Source of the DNA: Bradyrhizobium sp. 199 | GTDB taxonomy: Bacteria; Pseudomonadota; Alphaproteobacteria; Rhizobiales; Xanthobacteraceae | DNA length: 64,000 nucleotides | NCBI RefSeq assembly: GCF_023073355.1 | Contig: NZ_JADPJI010000008.1 | Coordinates: forward strand, 186,001 to 250,000 | Direction: 5' to 3' | Part shown: positions 9,460 to 19,191 of the stretch, piece by piece | How positions within the stretch are numbered: position 1 is the first letter of the stretch | How the letters are laid out: each line of letters starts with the position of its first letter | Program-made: the position numbers and the translations under genes | Notes under the pieces: generated by a model | Seen by the model: only the letters and a program-made list of their open reading frames with translations | What the model was told of the DNA's origin: nothing | The model's database searches: none

Positions 9460-10134
9460 ATGACGGCCATGAGCAACGAGACCCGGCTGCGCGAGGACAT
9501 CTGTCGCTTCGGACGGTCCCTGTTCGAGCGCGGGCTGACGCCGGGATCCTCCGGCAATATCAGCGTCACGCTGGACGGCGGCGGATGGCTGGTGACGCCG
9601 ACCAATGCCTCGCTGGGCTTCCTCGATCCCGCAAAACTGTCGCGGCTCGACGATCAGGGCCGGCTGGTTTCGGGCGATGCGCCGACCAAGGAAGTTCCGC
9701 TGCACAATGCGCTCTACGACACGCGTGGGAGCGCGCGAGCGATCGTGCATCTGCATTCGACGCATTCGGTCGCGCTCTCGATGCTGCCCGAGATCGACCC
9801 GCGCGCCGCGCTGCCGCCAATGACGGCCTATTACCTGATGAAATGCGGCGCCACCGCGCTCGTACCGTATTACCGCCCCGGCGATCCCGCGGTCGCGGAC
9901 GCGATTAAGGGACTGGCGGGAAAATATTCATCGGTGCTGCTCGCCAATCACGGCCCGGTGGTCGCCGGCGACACGCTGGAAGCTGCGGTGTTCGCGACGG
10001 AGGAGCTGGAGGAGACGGCGAAGCTGTATCTGCTGCTGCGCGGGATGAATCCGCGGTATTTGTCGCCGGAGCAGGTAAAGGATCTGGTGAAGGTGTTCGG
10101 GGTGACGCCGCCGGAGCATGGGCACGAGCATTAG
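9460..10134 (+). CDS. otnC: 3-oxo-tetronate 4-phosphate decarboxylase (class II aldolase family)
   Basis: A 224-residue class II aldolase/adducin-fold protein. The pattern GLTPGSSGNISV near the N-terminus binds phosphate, KEVPLHNALYD holds the catalytic Glu, and HLHSTHS and LANHGPVV provide zinc-binding histidines. In this pathway OtnC decarboxylates 3-oxo-tetronate 4-phosphate to dihydroxyacetone phosphate and CO2. I use the ATG at 9460; a second ATG at 9469 is an alternative, and the frame is also open upstream without a ribosome site. With ltnD, otnI and otnK it completes L-threonate catabolism, but it is on the opposite strand rather than in one operon. Confidence 0.9.
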   Translation: MTAMSNETRLREDICRFGRSLFERGLTPGSSGNISVTLDGGGWLVTPTNASLGFLDPAKLSRLDDQGRLVSGDAPTKEVPLHNALYDTRGSARAIVHLHSTHSVALSMLPEIDPRAALPPMTAYYLMKCGATALVPYYRPGDPAVADAIKGLAGKYSSVLLANHGPVVAGDTLEAAVFATEELEETAKLYLLLRGMNPRYLSPEQVKDLVKVFGVTPPEHGHEH

Positions 10135-10149
10135 GCCTGGCTCCAAACT

Positions 10150-10230
10150 CGTCATTGCGAGCGCAGCGAAGCAGTCCAGAGTCTTTCCGCAGATGCACTT
10201 CTGGATTGCTTCGCTGCGCTCGCAATGACG
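10150..10230. repeat. Dispersed palindromic repeat, family A (copy 2)
   Basis: CGTCATTGCGAGCGCAGCGA on the left and its near-perfect complement ending CGCAATGACG on the right. It lies between the convergent otnC and livF genes, where the hairpin could terminate both. Confidence 0.82.
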
Positions 10231-10266
10231 GAAGATGTGGCGGCGATTGCAGAGACAGTCTGAAAG

Positions 10267-10954
10267 CTACAGGCCCAGATACGCCTTCCGCACGTCCGGG
10301 TTGCCCCTGATCTCGGCTGCCGGGCCCTGCATCAGCACGCGGCCGGTTTGCAGGATGTAGGCGCGATCGGCGATCTCCAGACACTCGGCCATGCGCTGCT
10401 CGACGATCAGCACGGTCATGCCGGCGTCGCGGATGCGCTTCACGGCCTGGAAGATCTCGTCGACCAGCTTTGGCATAATGCCCTGCGACGGCTCGTCCAG
10501 CATCAACAGCCGGGGGCGCGTCATCAGCGCGCGGCCGATCGCGAGCATCTGCTGCTCGCCGCCGGAGAGTGTCTCGGCGCGCTGCTCCAGGCGTTCCGAC
10601 AGACGTGGAAACAGCTGGAAGACGAGATCGAGCGGCTCCTCGCGATTCGCATCACCACGGTAGAGATAGCTGCCGAGGCGGAGATTGTCGCACACCGACA
10701 GGCGTGGAAACAGGCGGCGGTTCTCCGGGACGTAAGCGATGCCGGTGGCGGTGATGTGGTGCTGCGCCATGCCGTCGAGGCGCTTGCCGTCGAACGTCAC
10801 GCTGCCCGATCGCGGGCGCTCGGCGCCGGCGATGGATTTGAGCAGCGTCGACTTGCCCGCGCCGTTGGCGCCGGCCACGCAGACGATCTCGCCCTTCTGG
10901 ACCTCGATCGAGACCGCGGAGATCGCGACCAGGCCTTGATAGGCGGTCGTGACT

Positions 10955-10971
<17 letters not shown>
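10267..10971 (-). CDS. livF: LIV-type ABC transporter ATP-binding protein (LivF)
   Basis: A 234-residue ATPase. Walker A is AGANGAGKST (about 34-43), the signature is LSGGEQQMLAIGRAL, and Walker B with catalytic Glu is LLMLDEPSQG, followed by the H-loop region in which LIVEQR has Gln/Arg as is usual for LivF. With LivG it powers the LivHM permease. Its start lies inside the end of livG (17-base overlap), so it is the last gene of the livKHMGF run. The transported substrate is not necessarily a branched-chain amino acid; such paralogues also carry amides, urea or aromatic acids. Confidence 0.93.
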
Positions 10972-11682
<711 letters not shown>

Positions 11683-11686
<4 letters not shown>

Positions 11687-12666
11687 CGTGCGGCTCCCGT
11701 CTTCTTCGGTCGTGAAAACAGGCTCAACAATCCGCGCGGCAGGGCCAGCGAGATCAGGACGATCAGCGTGCCGTAGACAATGAGGTCGACACCGCGCCCC
11801 GAGCCGCCGAACTTGAAGCGCGTCAGCTCAGTCAGCGGGATCAGGATGGCGGCCCCTAACACCGGCCCCCACAGCGTGCCAATGCCGCCGAGCACGGCGG
11901 GCAGCGCCATCAGCAGCGAAAACTGGAAGCCCATGACGCTCTCAGGGTCGATGTAGGAGACGAACTGCGCGTAGAAGCTGCCACCCACCGCGACCAGGAA
12001 GGCGGAAACGGCAGCCGCGCCCATCTTGGAATTGAACACGACGACGCCGAGGCTCTCGGCCGCTTCCGGATTGTCCTTCACCGCGCGCCACCAAAAGCCC
12101 CATTTGGAATCTTCCAGCCACCAGGTGACGAACCAGGCGAGGCAGCACAGTACCAGTGCGAAATAGAAATACGGCAGCTTGGTGCGCAGGAACTGGAATT
12201 TCAGCCAGCTGTCGCCGCGGATTGGAATGGTGATGCCCATCGCCGCGCCGGCCCATTCCCAATTGTGGAACAGCAGCAACCCGATCTCGGCGATGACGAT
12301 GGTGGCGATCACGAAGTAATGGCCACGCAGGCGGAAGAAGGGATAACCAAGTCCCATCGCGATCAGTGCCGACACCACGCCACCCGCCAGCATGCCGAAC
12401 CAGGGCAGCACGCCGAACTTGGTGAACAGCAGTTCGGTGGTGTAGGCACCCAGGCCGAAATATAGCGCGTGCCCGAGCGAGATCTGCCCGCAATAGCCGG
12501 AGAGGATGTTCCAGCTCTGTGACAGTCCCGCATACATCAGCGTCAGGATCAGGATGTTCTGGACGACGACGTCCTTCACGAACAATGGCGTAAGCGCGGC
12601 GATCGCGGCAAGTACTGCGGCGATGATGAGATCGCGGCGGCGCCGCGCTGCAAAATCCTTGTCCAT
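11683..12666 (-). CDS. livM: LIV-type ABC transporter permease (LivM)
   Basis: A 327-residue inner-membrane permease with about nine hydrophobic segments, beginning after a basic N-terminus (KDFAARRRRD). The family signature GYCGQISLGHALYFGLGAYT (about 56-75) and the late LPAVLGGIGTLWGPVLGA cytoplasmic loop that docks on the ATPases are both present. Its ATG overlaps the livH stop by one base. It acts as a heterodimer with LivH. Confidence 0.92.
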
Positions 12667-13544
12667 CAGATTGATCCGAACAGGCCGCGCGGCCGGATGA
12701 AGACGACCAGCAGATAGACCGCGTAGATGCCGACCGATTTCAGTGACGGCGGCAGCACCAGGGCGGTGGTGGCCTCGACGAGGCCGACGACGATGCCGCC
12801 GGCAAAGGCGCCGAACACGCTGCCGAAGCCGCCGAGCGCCACGGTGACGTAGGCGATCAGGGCAAAGGACGCGCCGACATCGGGATAGATGTAAAAGAAG
12901 CTCGCCATGATTGCGCCGGCGAGGCCGACCAGCGCGGCGCCAAGGCCCCAGCCGAACGCGAACACGCGGTTCTTGTCGATGCCGACCAGTGCGACCGCGC
13001 CGGGATCTTCGCGGGTGGCTTCGATCGCGCGGCCGAAATCGGTGCGATGGATGAAGAGATAGAGGCCGGCAAAGGCCGCCATCGACACCAGCGCGCCGAC
13101 CAGCTGCGGCTCCGGCAGGAAGATGCCGGCGATCGAGATCGTTTTGCCGCCGAGCCAGGATTGCGGAATGCTGCGATAGTCCGGCGTGAAGAAGAACTGC
13201 GCGAGGCCGCGCATGACGATGGCAAGGCCGAAGGTCGTGAAGATCTGCACCATGCCGGCATTGGCCTTGGCCCGCATGGCGAACCGTACAATCAAGAGAT
13301 AGATCACCGCCCCGAAAACGAAGAGTGCCGCGGCGACCAGTGGCGCCGACAGCAAGGGGTCGATGGCGAAGAACGCGAACAGGAAGAAAGACAGGTACAT
13401 CGCGATCATCAGGAACTCGCCATGGGCGAAGTTCGTGACGTCCATCAGGCCGAAGATCAGCGCGAGGCCGACCGCGATCAGTCCGTAGAGCAGGCCCATG
13501 AGCAGGCCGCTCGCGAGACTCTGGATAATGGCTTGGGCTGTCAA
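12666..13544 (-). CDS. livH: LIV-type ABC transporter permease (LivH)
   Basis: A 292-residue membrane protein with about eight hydrophobic segments, the LivH motif GLMDVTNFAHGEFLMI and the ATPase-docking region VTVALGGFGSVFGAFAGG. I place the start at the TTG at 13544: GGGGGA lies just upstream, and the longer frame to 13586 runs into dispersed repeat DNA and adds a charged tail unlike the family. First permease gene of the operon, downstream of livK with a repeat-filled gap. Confidence 0.9.
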   Translation of the reverse strand: MTAQAIIQSLASGLLMGLLYGLIAVGLALIFGLMDVTNFAHGEFLMIAMYLSFFLFAFFAIDPLLSAPLVAAALFVFGAVIYLLIVRFAMRAKANAGMVQIFTTFGLAIVMRGLAQFFFTPDYRSIPQSWLGGKTISIAGIFLPEPQLVGALVSMAAFAGLYLFIHRTDFGRAIEATREDPGAVALVGIDKNRVFAFGWGLGAALVGLAGAIMASFFYIYPDVGASFALIAYVTVALGGFGSVFGAFAGGIVVGLVEATTALVLPPSLKSVGIYAVYLLVVFIRPRGLFGSI

Positions 13545-13564
13545 AACTCGTCCCCCAAAAAAGT

Positions 13565-13660
13565 CCTCATCCTGAGGAGCGCGCACCAGCGCGCATCACG
13601 AAGGATGGCCCAGCCCTCGTCCTTCGAGACGCGGGCTACGCCCGCTCCTCAGGATGAGGG
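13565..13660. repeat. Dispersed palindromic repeat, family C (copy 1)
   Basis: CCTCATCCTGAGGAGCGCG at one end and GCTCCTCAGGATGAGGG at the other, with internal GAAGGATGG and CCTTCGAGACGCG. It sits between livK and livH inside the transporter operon, where it may reduce permease expression relative to the binding protein. Confidence 0.8.
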
Positions 13661-13694
13661 CGGGAGCTACGTCCGAGCTCCCGCTTTCCCAGTT

Positions 13695-14939
13695 TCACTT
13701 CATCGGCCAGATCGCCTCGGCGATCGCGGCCTGCGGCGGGAAGATGGTGACGAACCTGCCGCCGACATATTGCAGCAGCACCGGGTCGGCGTCGTTGTTC
13801 TGGCCCATCTCGTCGAACTTGACGCGCTTCCAGGGCATGATGGTCTGCTCGCCCGGGAGGTCGGTCGCCGCCAGCGCATCGCGGATCTTCTCGCCGTCGG
13901 TCGACTTGGCGCGGCTGATGGCGTCGGCGAGGATGATCAGGCCCATGAACTGGCGCGAGGTGAGGTCGTTGAAGTCCTTGCCCGACCGCGTCTTGAACAT
14001 GTCGTTGATCTTGCCGACCATCGGGCGCTTCTGCGCGAGGTCGAGCGAGAAGGTGCCGCGCGAGATCACGCCTTCGAGCTTGTCGCCGACGGCATCATAG
14101 AGCGCTTTCTCGGAGAAGCCGGCGTCCTGCGCCACGATCGCGTTCGGCTTGTAGCCGAGCTCGGCCATGGTCTTGACCAGCAAAATGCCGTCGGTGGTGT
14201 AGCTCGAAGGCATCAGCACGTCGGCATTCGCAGACTTGAGCTGCTGCACCTCGGCCGAAAGCGAGGGCGAGTTGGCGCGGTACTTGATGTCGGTGACGAT
14301 CTTGTAGCCGCGCTCGCCGGCGATCTTGGCCTGGGCGTTGCCGGAATCGGTGCCGAAGATGGTGTCCTCGTGAAACAGCGAGAGCGTCTCGATCTTGGTG
14401 CCCTTCTTCTTCATGGCATCGAAGAAATCGAACATCGCGCCCGAATACATCTCGTCATGCGGCGCGGCGCGGAAATAATATTTCAGCCCGCGGCGATGCA
14501 AGCTCGGCGAGGAGTTGTCGGCCGAGACGAACGGGACCTGGTAGCGTTCGCAGATCTGGCTGACGGTGACCGCGACCGCGCTCTGATAGGTGCCGATGAT
14601 GGCGCAGACTTTCTCCTGCGTGATCAGGCGCTCGGCCTCGGCGCGCCCCTTCTGGGGATCGGCCTGATGGTCGGCGAACACGAGGCGGATCTTGGCGCCG
14701 CCGAGGCCCGGCAAGCCCTCGCCCTTGCCCAGCGGCAAGTCGAAGTCGGTGTCCTTGTTGATGACCTCGAGCGCAGTCTCATAGGCCTTCTGCGCGTCGA
14801 CGCCCTGCTGCGCGCTGCCGCCGGAGAACGGATAGATCACGCCGATCACGACTTCCGAAGTCTGTGCGCGTGCAGCGAGCGGCACCAGCGCAGCTGTGGC
14901 GGTGGCACCTAACAATACGTCGCGGCGAGTGATCGTCAT
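13695..14939 (-). CDS. livK: LIV-type ABC transporter periplasmic substrate-binding protein
   Basis: A 414-residue periplasmic binding protein of the type I (LivJ/AmiC-like) fold. The N-terminus MTITRRDVLLGA, then a hydrophobic run to AARAQ, is a signal peptide with an RR pair, so Tat export is possible. The mature part starts VVIGVIYPFSGGSAQQGVD, contains VFADHQADPQKG and AIIGTYQSAV and shows the usual two-lobe pattern. First gene of livKHMGF on the minus strand. Substrate unknown: neighbouring amidohydrolase, amidase and hydroxyacid dehydrogenase genes suggest an amide, ureide or hydroxy acid rather than leucine. Confidence 0.92.
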   Translation of the reverse strand: MTITRRDVLLGATATAALVPLAARAQTSEVVIGVIYPFSGGSAQQGVDAQKAYETALEVINKDTDFDLPLGKGEGLPGLGGAKIRLVFADHQADPQKGRAEAERLITQEKVCAIIGTYQSAVAVTVSQICERYQVPFVSADNSSPSLHRRGLKYYFRAAPHDEMYSGAMFDFFDAMKKKGTKIETLSLFHEDTIFGTDSGNAQAKIAGERGYKIVTDIKYRANSPSLSAEVQQLKSANADVLMPSSYTTDGILLVKTMAELGYKPNAIVAQDAGFSEKALYDAVGDKLEGVISRGTFSLDLAQKRPMVGKINDMFKTRSGKDFNDLTSRQFMGLIILADAISRAKSTDGEKIRDALAATDLPGEQTIMPWKRVKFDEMGQNNDADPVLLQYVGGRFVTIFPPQAAIAEAIWPMK

Positions 14940-15027
14940 GGCAGAGTCCCCTGTATCTGAATTTCGGCTGATTGAATGAAGCGATTGATGGATGCGGTAG
15001 ACCTCGAAGAAGCAGCAAACGCTCCCA

Positions 15028-15843
15028 CTAAATCACGGCCATGGTCCTGTTCTTGAGATCCGTCACCAGCATCAGGCCGGGCGAATGAGTGATGGCGAAC
15101 GGCAGCTTGGCGGCGTTGATCACCGATTGCGGCGTCACGCCGCAGGCCCAGAACACCGGGATCTCGTCGTCGGCGACGGGCACCGGATCGCCGTAGTCGG
15201 GCTTGGAGATATCCTTGATGCCGATGAGATGCGGATGGCCGAGATGCACGGGCGCACCGTGCACGGCGGGATAGCGCGAGGTGATCTGCACCGCGCGGAT
15301 CGCATCCGCCGGCTTGAACGGGCGCATCGACACCACCATGGGACCGGCGAACGGGCCCGCCTCGCCGCAGGCGATGTTGGTGCGATACATCGGCACGCGC
15401 ACGTTCTGCTCGATATGGCGGATCGGCATGCCCTCGTCGAGCAGCGCCTCTTCGAACGAGAAGGAGCAGCCGAGCACGAAGGTGACGAGATCGTCACGCC
15501 AATGCTTCGTCACGTCGGTCGGCTCGTCAACGACCTCACCGTCGCGCCAGACGCGGTAGCGCGGCACGTCGGTGCGAATGTCGAGATCAGCACCGAGCGC
15601 GGGGATGTGGGGACTGCCGACTTCGGACATGCCGATGATCGGGCACGGTTTTGGATTGAGCTGGCAGAAGCGGTGAAAGGCGCTGGCATATTCGGCAGGC
15701 AGGATCGCCAGATTGCCCTGGACGAAACCGGGAGCGACGCCGGCGGTAGAGGCGACCAGCCCCTCGCGATAGGCGAGCCGGGCCTTGCGGCTCGGAAGGG
15801 CGTCAGGCGTTTCAGTTTGCTGCGCTGCCACCAAAACAGTCAT
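15028..15843 (-). CDS. DUF1445 family protein (putative hydro-lyase / D-glutamate cyclase-like)
   Basis: A 271-residue cytoplasmic protein matching the DUF1445 family in length and motifs: GFVQGNLAILP, CPIIGMSEVGSP, FVLGCSFSFEEALL, the RTNIACGEAGPFAGPMVVSMRP stretch read in two parts, and FWACGVTPQ near the end. The family is usually labelled hydro-lyase; a related domain in the mitochondrial D-glutamate cyclase converts D-glutamate to 5-oxo-D-proline. I start at the ATG at 15843 because the frame beyond is cysteine-rich and unlike the family. Divergent from a LysR gene across 119 bp, so it is the likely target of that regulator. Substrate unproven. Confidence 0.85.
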   Translation of the reverse strand: MTVLVAAQQTETPDALPSRKARLAYREGLVASTAGVAPGFVQGNLAILPAEYASAFHRFCQLNPKPCPIIGMSEVGSPHIPALGADLDIRTDVPRYRVWRDGEVVDEPTDVTKHWRDDLVTFVLGCSFSFEEALLDEGMPIRHIEQNVRVPMYRTNIACGEAGPFAGPMVVSMRPFKPADAIRAVQITSRYPAVHGAPVHLGHPHLIGIKDISKPDYGDPVPVADDEIPVFWACGVTPQSVINAAKLPFAITHSPGLMLVTDLKNRTMAVI

Positions 15844-15925
15844 GTAATCGACCTGCCTATAAACTCGACAAGGACAAGCCAACACCAAGCGTGCTATAAA
15901 GTCTAATCGTCCTTTCTAATCAATC

Positions 15926-15946
15926 TCGATAAATATCTTTTATCGA
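15926..15946. promoter_or_regulatory. Candidate LysR-type operator
   Basis: TCGATAA, seven bases, TTATCGA forms an AT-rich interrupted palindrome 17 bases before the LysR start codon and facing the divergent DUF1445 gene. The spacing fits the T-N11-A type of LysR site, with room for autoregulation. Not proven to be bound. Confidence 0.55.
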
Positions 15947-15962
15947 TGGGAAAATCCTTCCA

Positions 15963-16880
15963 ATGTTGGACTTCAGGTCGATTGAGACATTCCTCTGGGT
16001 TGTGAAGCTCGGCAGCTTCCGCGGCGCCGCCCAACGGCTCAACACGACCCAGCCCGCGATTTCCCAGCGCATCGCCCAGCTCGAGCGCGAGATGGGCGTG
16101 AAGCTGCTCAACCGCGATCATCGCGTCGCCTCACCGACCCCAAGCGGCCGGCAGATGATGGTCTATGCGGAGAAGCTGATCGGCCTGCGCGCTCAGATGC
16201 TGTCGGAGATCGGCGACCGCTCAGCGATGCGGGGGGTGATGCGGCTCGGCGTCGCCGAGACCATCGTGCACACCTGGCTGCCGCGCCTCGTCAAGAGCGT
16301 GGACCAGGTCTATCCGAACCTGTCGCTGGAGATCGACGTCGACATCACGCCGAACCTCACGGCGCGCCTGCTCGCACAGGAGATTGAGCTTGCTTTCGTC
16401 GTCGGACCGCTGTCCGCCTCCGGCGTGCAAAATCGTGTGCTCGCCGATTACCCAATCGGCTTCCTCGCAAGTCCCTCGCTCGGCCTTGGCTATGGCCCGG
16501 TCACGCCGGCGGAGCTCGCGCGGTTTCCGATCATCACCTTCCCGCGCAAGACCAAGCCTTACGAGGTCGTGCGCGAGGTATTCGACCGCCCCGAGCTGCC
16601 GCCGATCCGGCTGCACGCCTCCGCCTCGCTTGCCACCGTGATCCACATGGCGGTGGAAGGGCTCGGTGTCGCCGTGATTCCCGACGCTATCGTCGAGAAC
16701 GAACTCGCCGACGGGCGGCTGCAACTCCTCGACACCGATCTTGCGATCGCGCCGCTGACGTTCACCGCAAGCTGGCTCGCCTCGCCCGACGTCGTCGCCG
16801 TGGAGCGCGTCGCGGAGCTCGCTCGGCAGATTGCGCAGAGCAGCCTCGCGGTTGACGCGCCCGCGCTGGCGCGTCATTGA
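15963..16880 (+). CDS. LysR family transcriptional regulator
   Basis: A 305-residue regulator with an N-terminal winged helix-turn-helix (residues 1-60). The recognition helix region GSFRGAAQRLNTTQPAISQRIAQLE is nearly the family consensus. The remainder is the periplasmic-binding-like effector domain, starting LRLGVAETIVHTWLPRL-like and containing HMAVEGLGVAVIPD. Divergent orientation to the DUF1445 gene is the classic LysR arrangement. Genes transcribed in the same direction after it (amidohydrolase, dehydrogenases) may also be under its control. Confidence 0.92.
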   Translation: MLDFRSIETFLWVVKLGSFRGAAQRLNTTQPAISQRIAQLEREMGVKLLNRDHRVASPTPSGRQMMVYAEKLIGLRAQMLSEIGDRSAMRGVMRLGVAETIVHTWLPRLVKSVDQVYPNLSLEIDVDITPNLTARLLAQEIELAFVVGPLSASGVQNRVLADYPIGFLASPSLGLGYGPVTPAELARFPIITFPRKTKPYEVVREVFDRPELPPIRLHASASLATVIHMAVEGLGVAVIPDAIVENELADGRLQLLDTDLAIAPLTFTASWLASPDVVAVERVAELARQIAQSSLAVDAPALARH

Positions 16881-16903
16881 AACAGGCGCCGGACAACCTT
16901 TCC

Positions 16904-16985
16904 CGTCATTCCGGGACGGTGCGTAAGCACCAGATCCGGAATCTCGAGATTCCGGGTTCGATGCTTCGCATCGCCCCGGAATGAC
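16904..16985. repeat. Dispersed intergenic repeat, family D (copy 2)
   Basis: Starts CGTCATTCCGGGACG and ends GCCCCGGAATGACA, with internal GGAATCTCGAGATTCC as a further palindrome. It fills most of the gap between the LysR gene and the M20 amidohydrolase. Confidence 0.75.
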
Positions 16986-17005
16986 AGATTAAAATGGACT
17001 GACGC

Positions 17006-18256
17006 ATGAGCCGAGCCGCCACTAACCTGCAAATCGATTCCGCCCGCCTCTGGGGCTCGATCCACGAGACCGCACAATTCGGAGCGACAGCCAAAGGCGG
17101 CGTGCGGCGGCTGACGCTGAGCAACGAAGACAAGCAGGTGCGCGACTGGTTCCGCAAAGCTTGCGAAGACGCCGGGCTGGAAGTTCACGTCGACGCGCTC
17201 GGATCACAGTTCGGACTGCGCAAGGGCCGTGACATGTCGAAGCCTCCCGTCGGCATCGGCTCGCATCTCGACACCCAGCCGACCGGCGGCAAGTATGACG
17301 GCATCCTGGGGACTCTCGGCGCGCTGGAAGTGATCCGCACGCTGAATGATGCCGGTATCGAAACTGAAGCGCCGATCTGCATCGTCAACTGGACCAACGA
17401 GGAGGGCTCTCGCTTCGCACCTGCGATGATGGCCTCCGCGGCTTACGTCGGCGACTTCACGACCGACGACATTTTGTCGCGCAAGGACGCCGAGGGTACG
17501 ACCGTCGGCCAGGCGCTCGACAGCATCGGCTATCGCGGCGACAAGCCGGTCGGCTTCCAGAAGCTCGGCTGCTTCGTCGAGCTGCACATCGAGCAGGGTC
17601 CGATTTTGGAGGCCGAAGGCAAGACCATCGGCGTGGTCGATTCCGGCCAAGGCGTGTTGTGGTACGACGGCAAGATCTCCGGCTTCGAGAGCCATGCCGG
17701 ATCGACCCCGATGCCGCTGCGGCGCGATGCGCTGGCCACATTGTCGGAAATCGTGCTGGCGATGGAAACCATCGCCGGCAAGCATGGACCGAAGGCGGTC
17801 GGCACCATCGGCGAGGCCGTGATCGCAAATCCTTCGCGCAACGTCATTCCCGGCGAGATCGCCTTCACCATGGACTGCCGCAGCGCGGACGGCGCCATCA
17901 TGGACGCGCTCGATCGCGATCTACGTGCAGCCATTGCCGAGATCGCCGCGCGCCGCAAGGTGGAGGTCACGATCGATCTGGTCTGGCGCAAGCCGCCGAC
18001 GCATTTCGATCCCAAGCTCATTGCTGCGGTTGAGAACGCGGCGAAGACGCTGGGTTACTCCTCTCGCCGCATCACCTCCGGCGCCGGCCACGACGCCTGC
18101 AATCTCAACACCGTCATGCCGGCCGCGATGGTGTTCGTGCCCTGCAAGGACGGCATCAGCCACAACGAGCTCGAGGACGCCACCCAGCCGGACTGCGCCG
18201 CAGGCACCAACGTTCTCATGCATACCGTGCTGGCGATCGCCGGCGTCGCGTCCTGA
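17006..18256 (+). CDS. M20-family Zn-dependent amidohydrolase (hydantoinase/carbamoylase type)
   Basis: A 416-residue metallohydrolase of the group with N-carbamoyl-L-amino-acid hydrolase, allantoate amidohydrolase and ureidoglycolate amidohydrolase. Metal ligands are visible in order: GIGSHLDTQPTGG (His), KYDGILG (Asp), NEEGSRF (catalytic Glu and ligand Glu), ELHIEQGP (His) and GISHNELED (His). The arrangement GSHLDTQPxGGKYDG and FVELHIEQGP fits carbamoylases better than peptidases. With neighbouring dehydrogenases it could release an amino or hydroxy acid from an imported ureide. Exact substrate unknown. Confidence 0.88.
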   Translation: MSRAATNLQIDSARLWGSIHETAQFGATAKGGVRRLTLSNEDKQVRDWFRKACEDAGLEVHVDALGSQFGLRKGRDMSKPPVGIGSHLDTQPTGGKYDGILGTLGALEVIRTLNDAGIETEAPICIVNWTNEEGSRFAPAMMASAAYVGDFTTDDILSRKDAEGTTVGQALDSIGYRGDKPVGFQKLGCFVELHIEQGPILEAEGKTIGVVDSGQGVLWYDGKISGFESHAGSTPMPLRRDALATLSEIVLAMETIAGKHGPKAVGTIGEAVIANPSRNVIPGEIAFTMDCRSADGAIMDALDRDLRAAIAEIAARRKVEVTIDLVWRKPPTHFDPKLIAAVENAAKTLGYSSRRITSGAGHDACNLNTVMPAAMVFVPCKDGISHNELEDATQPDCAAGTNVLMHTVLAIAGVAS

Positions 18257-18268
18257 CCGGAGAAAACC

Positions 18269-19180
18269 ATGCGAGGAGTATTCGTCGACGCCAACGAAAC
18301 CTTGGCCGTGATCATGGAGCGGCTGGAGCAGCCCGGCGACCCCAAGGTGCGGATTCACAGGAACCCCGATATCAAGCCCGAACAATATCCTGAGATCCTC
18401 GACGGGGCCGAGATCGCGATCGTCGACCACACCGCGCTGCCGACCGACGTGGCGAAGACGTGCACCGGGCTGAAGCACGTCGTATTCCTCGGCACCGGCG
18501 CACGCAGCTACATGAACCCGGAGGAGCTGGCCGAACTCGGCATCTCCGTGCATCTGATCAAGGGGTACGGCGACACCGCGGTGGCCGAAGCCGCGATCGC
18601 GCTGATGTGGGCGTCGGCCCGCGTCATCGCGATGATGGATCGCGAGATGCGCGCCGGCAACTGGCTGCGCGAGGACGGCATGCAGCTCACCGGCAAGACC
18701 CTCGGCCTGATCGGCTTCGGCGGCATCGCCGCAGAGGTCGCGCGCATCGCGTCGGGCAGCGGCATGAAGGTGATTGCCTGGAACCGCTCGCCGAAGAGCC
18801 ATCCGGGCGTGGAATTCGCCGATCTCGACACGCTGCTGGCCAGGAGCGACGTCGTGTCGCTGCATCTGCTGCTCAATGACGAGACGCGCGGCATGATCAC
18901 GCGCGAGAAGATCGCAAAAATGAAGCGCGGTGTGATCTTCGTCAACACTGCCCGCGCCGCGATCGTCGACGAGCAGGCGATGATCGAGGCGTTGAAATCA
19001 GGCCATATCCGTCATGCCGGCCTGGACGTCTTCAACGCCGAGCCCCTGCCCGGCGACCATCCCCTGACCAAATTGCCGAACGTGACGCTGTCGGCGCATT
19101 CCGCCTTCCGCACGCCGGAAGCAAGCGAGAACCTGATTGGCGCGGCGTGGGAGCACTGCCGCCGGATCGTAAAGGCATAA
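18269..19180 (+). CDS. D-isomer-specific 2-hydroxyacid dehydrogenase
   Basis: A 303-residue NAD-dependent dehydrogenase. The nucleotide fold has LGLIGFGGIAAEVARIA (GxGxxA/G loop with a Gly-Gly variation). Catalytic residues are seen in NTARAAIVDE (region of the conserved Arg upstream), LDVFNAEPLPGDHPL (Glu) and TLSAHSAFRTPEA (His). Its gene begins 12 bp after the amidohydrolase stop and is followed 11 bp later by an Ldh2-type dehydrogenase, so these three form an operon. Two dehydrogenases of opposite families in tandem suggest interconversion of hydroxy- and oxo-acid products. Confidence 0.87.
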   Translation: MRGVFVDANETLAVIMERLEQPGDPKVRIHRNPDIKPEQYPEILDGAEIAIVDHTALPTDVAKTCTGLKHVVFLGTGARSYMNPEELAELGISVHLIKGYGDTAVAEAAIALMWASARVIAMMDREMRAGNWLREDGMQLTGKTLGLIGFGGIAAEVARIASGSGMKVIAWNRSPKSHPGVEFADLDTLLARSDVVSLHLLLNDETRGMITREKIAKMKRGVIFVNTARAAIVDEQAMIEALKSGHIRHAGLDVFNAEPLPGDHPLTKLPNVTLSAHSAFRTPEASENLIGAAWEHCRRIVKA

Positions 19181-19191
19181 GAGCAACAACA

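Noticed and set aside
12666..13586. A longer livH starting at 13586
   Set aside because: The extra 14 codons lie in repeat DNA and encode a charged segment ahead of the first membrane helix; the TTG at 13544 has a good ribosome site.
13047..14912. A 621-codon open frame on the plus strand, antisense to livH and livK
   Set aside because: It is rich in Arg, Glu, His and Asp typical of reverse-strand reading in GC-rich genes, crosses a dispersed repeat, and lies opposite two clearly recognisable genes.
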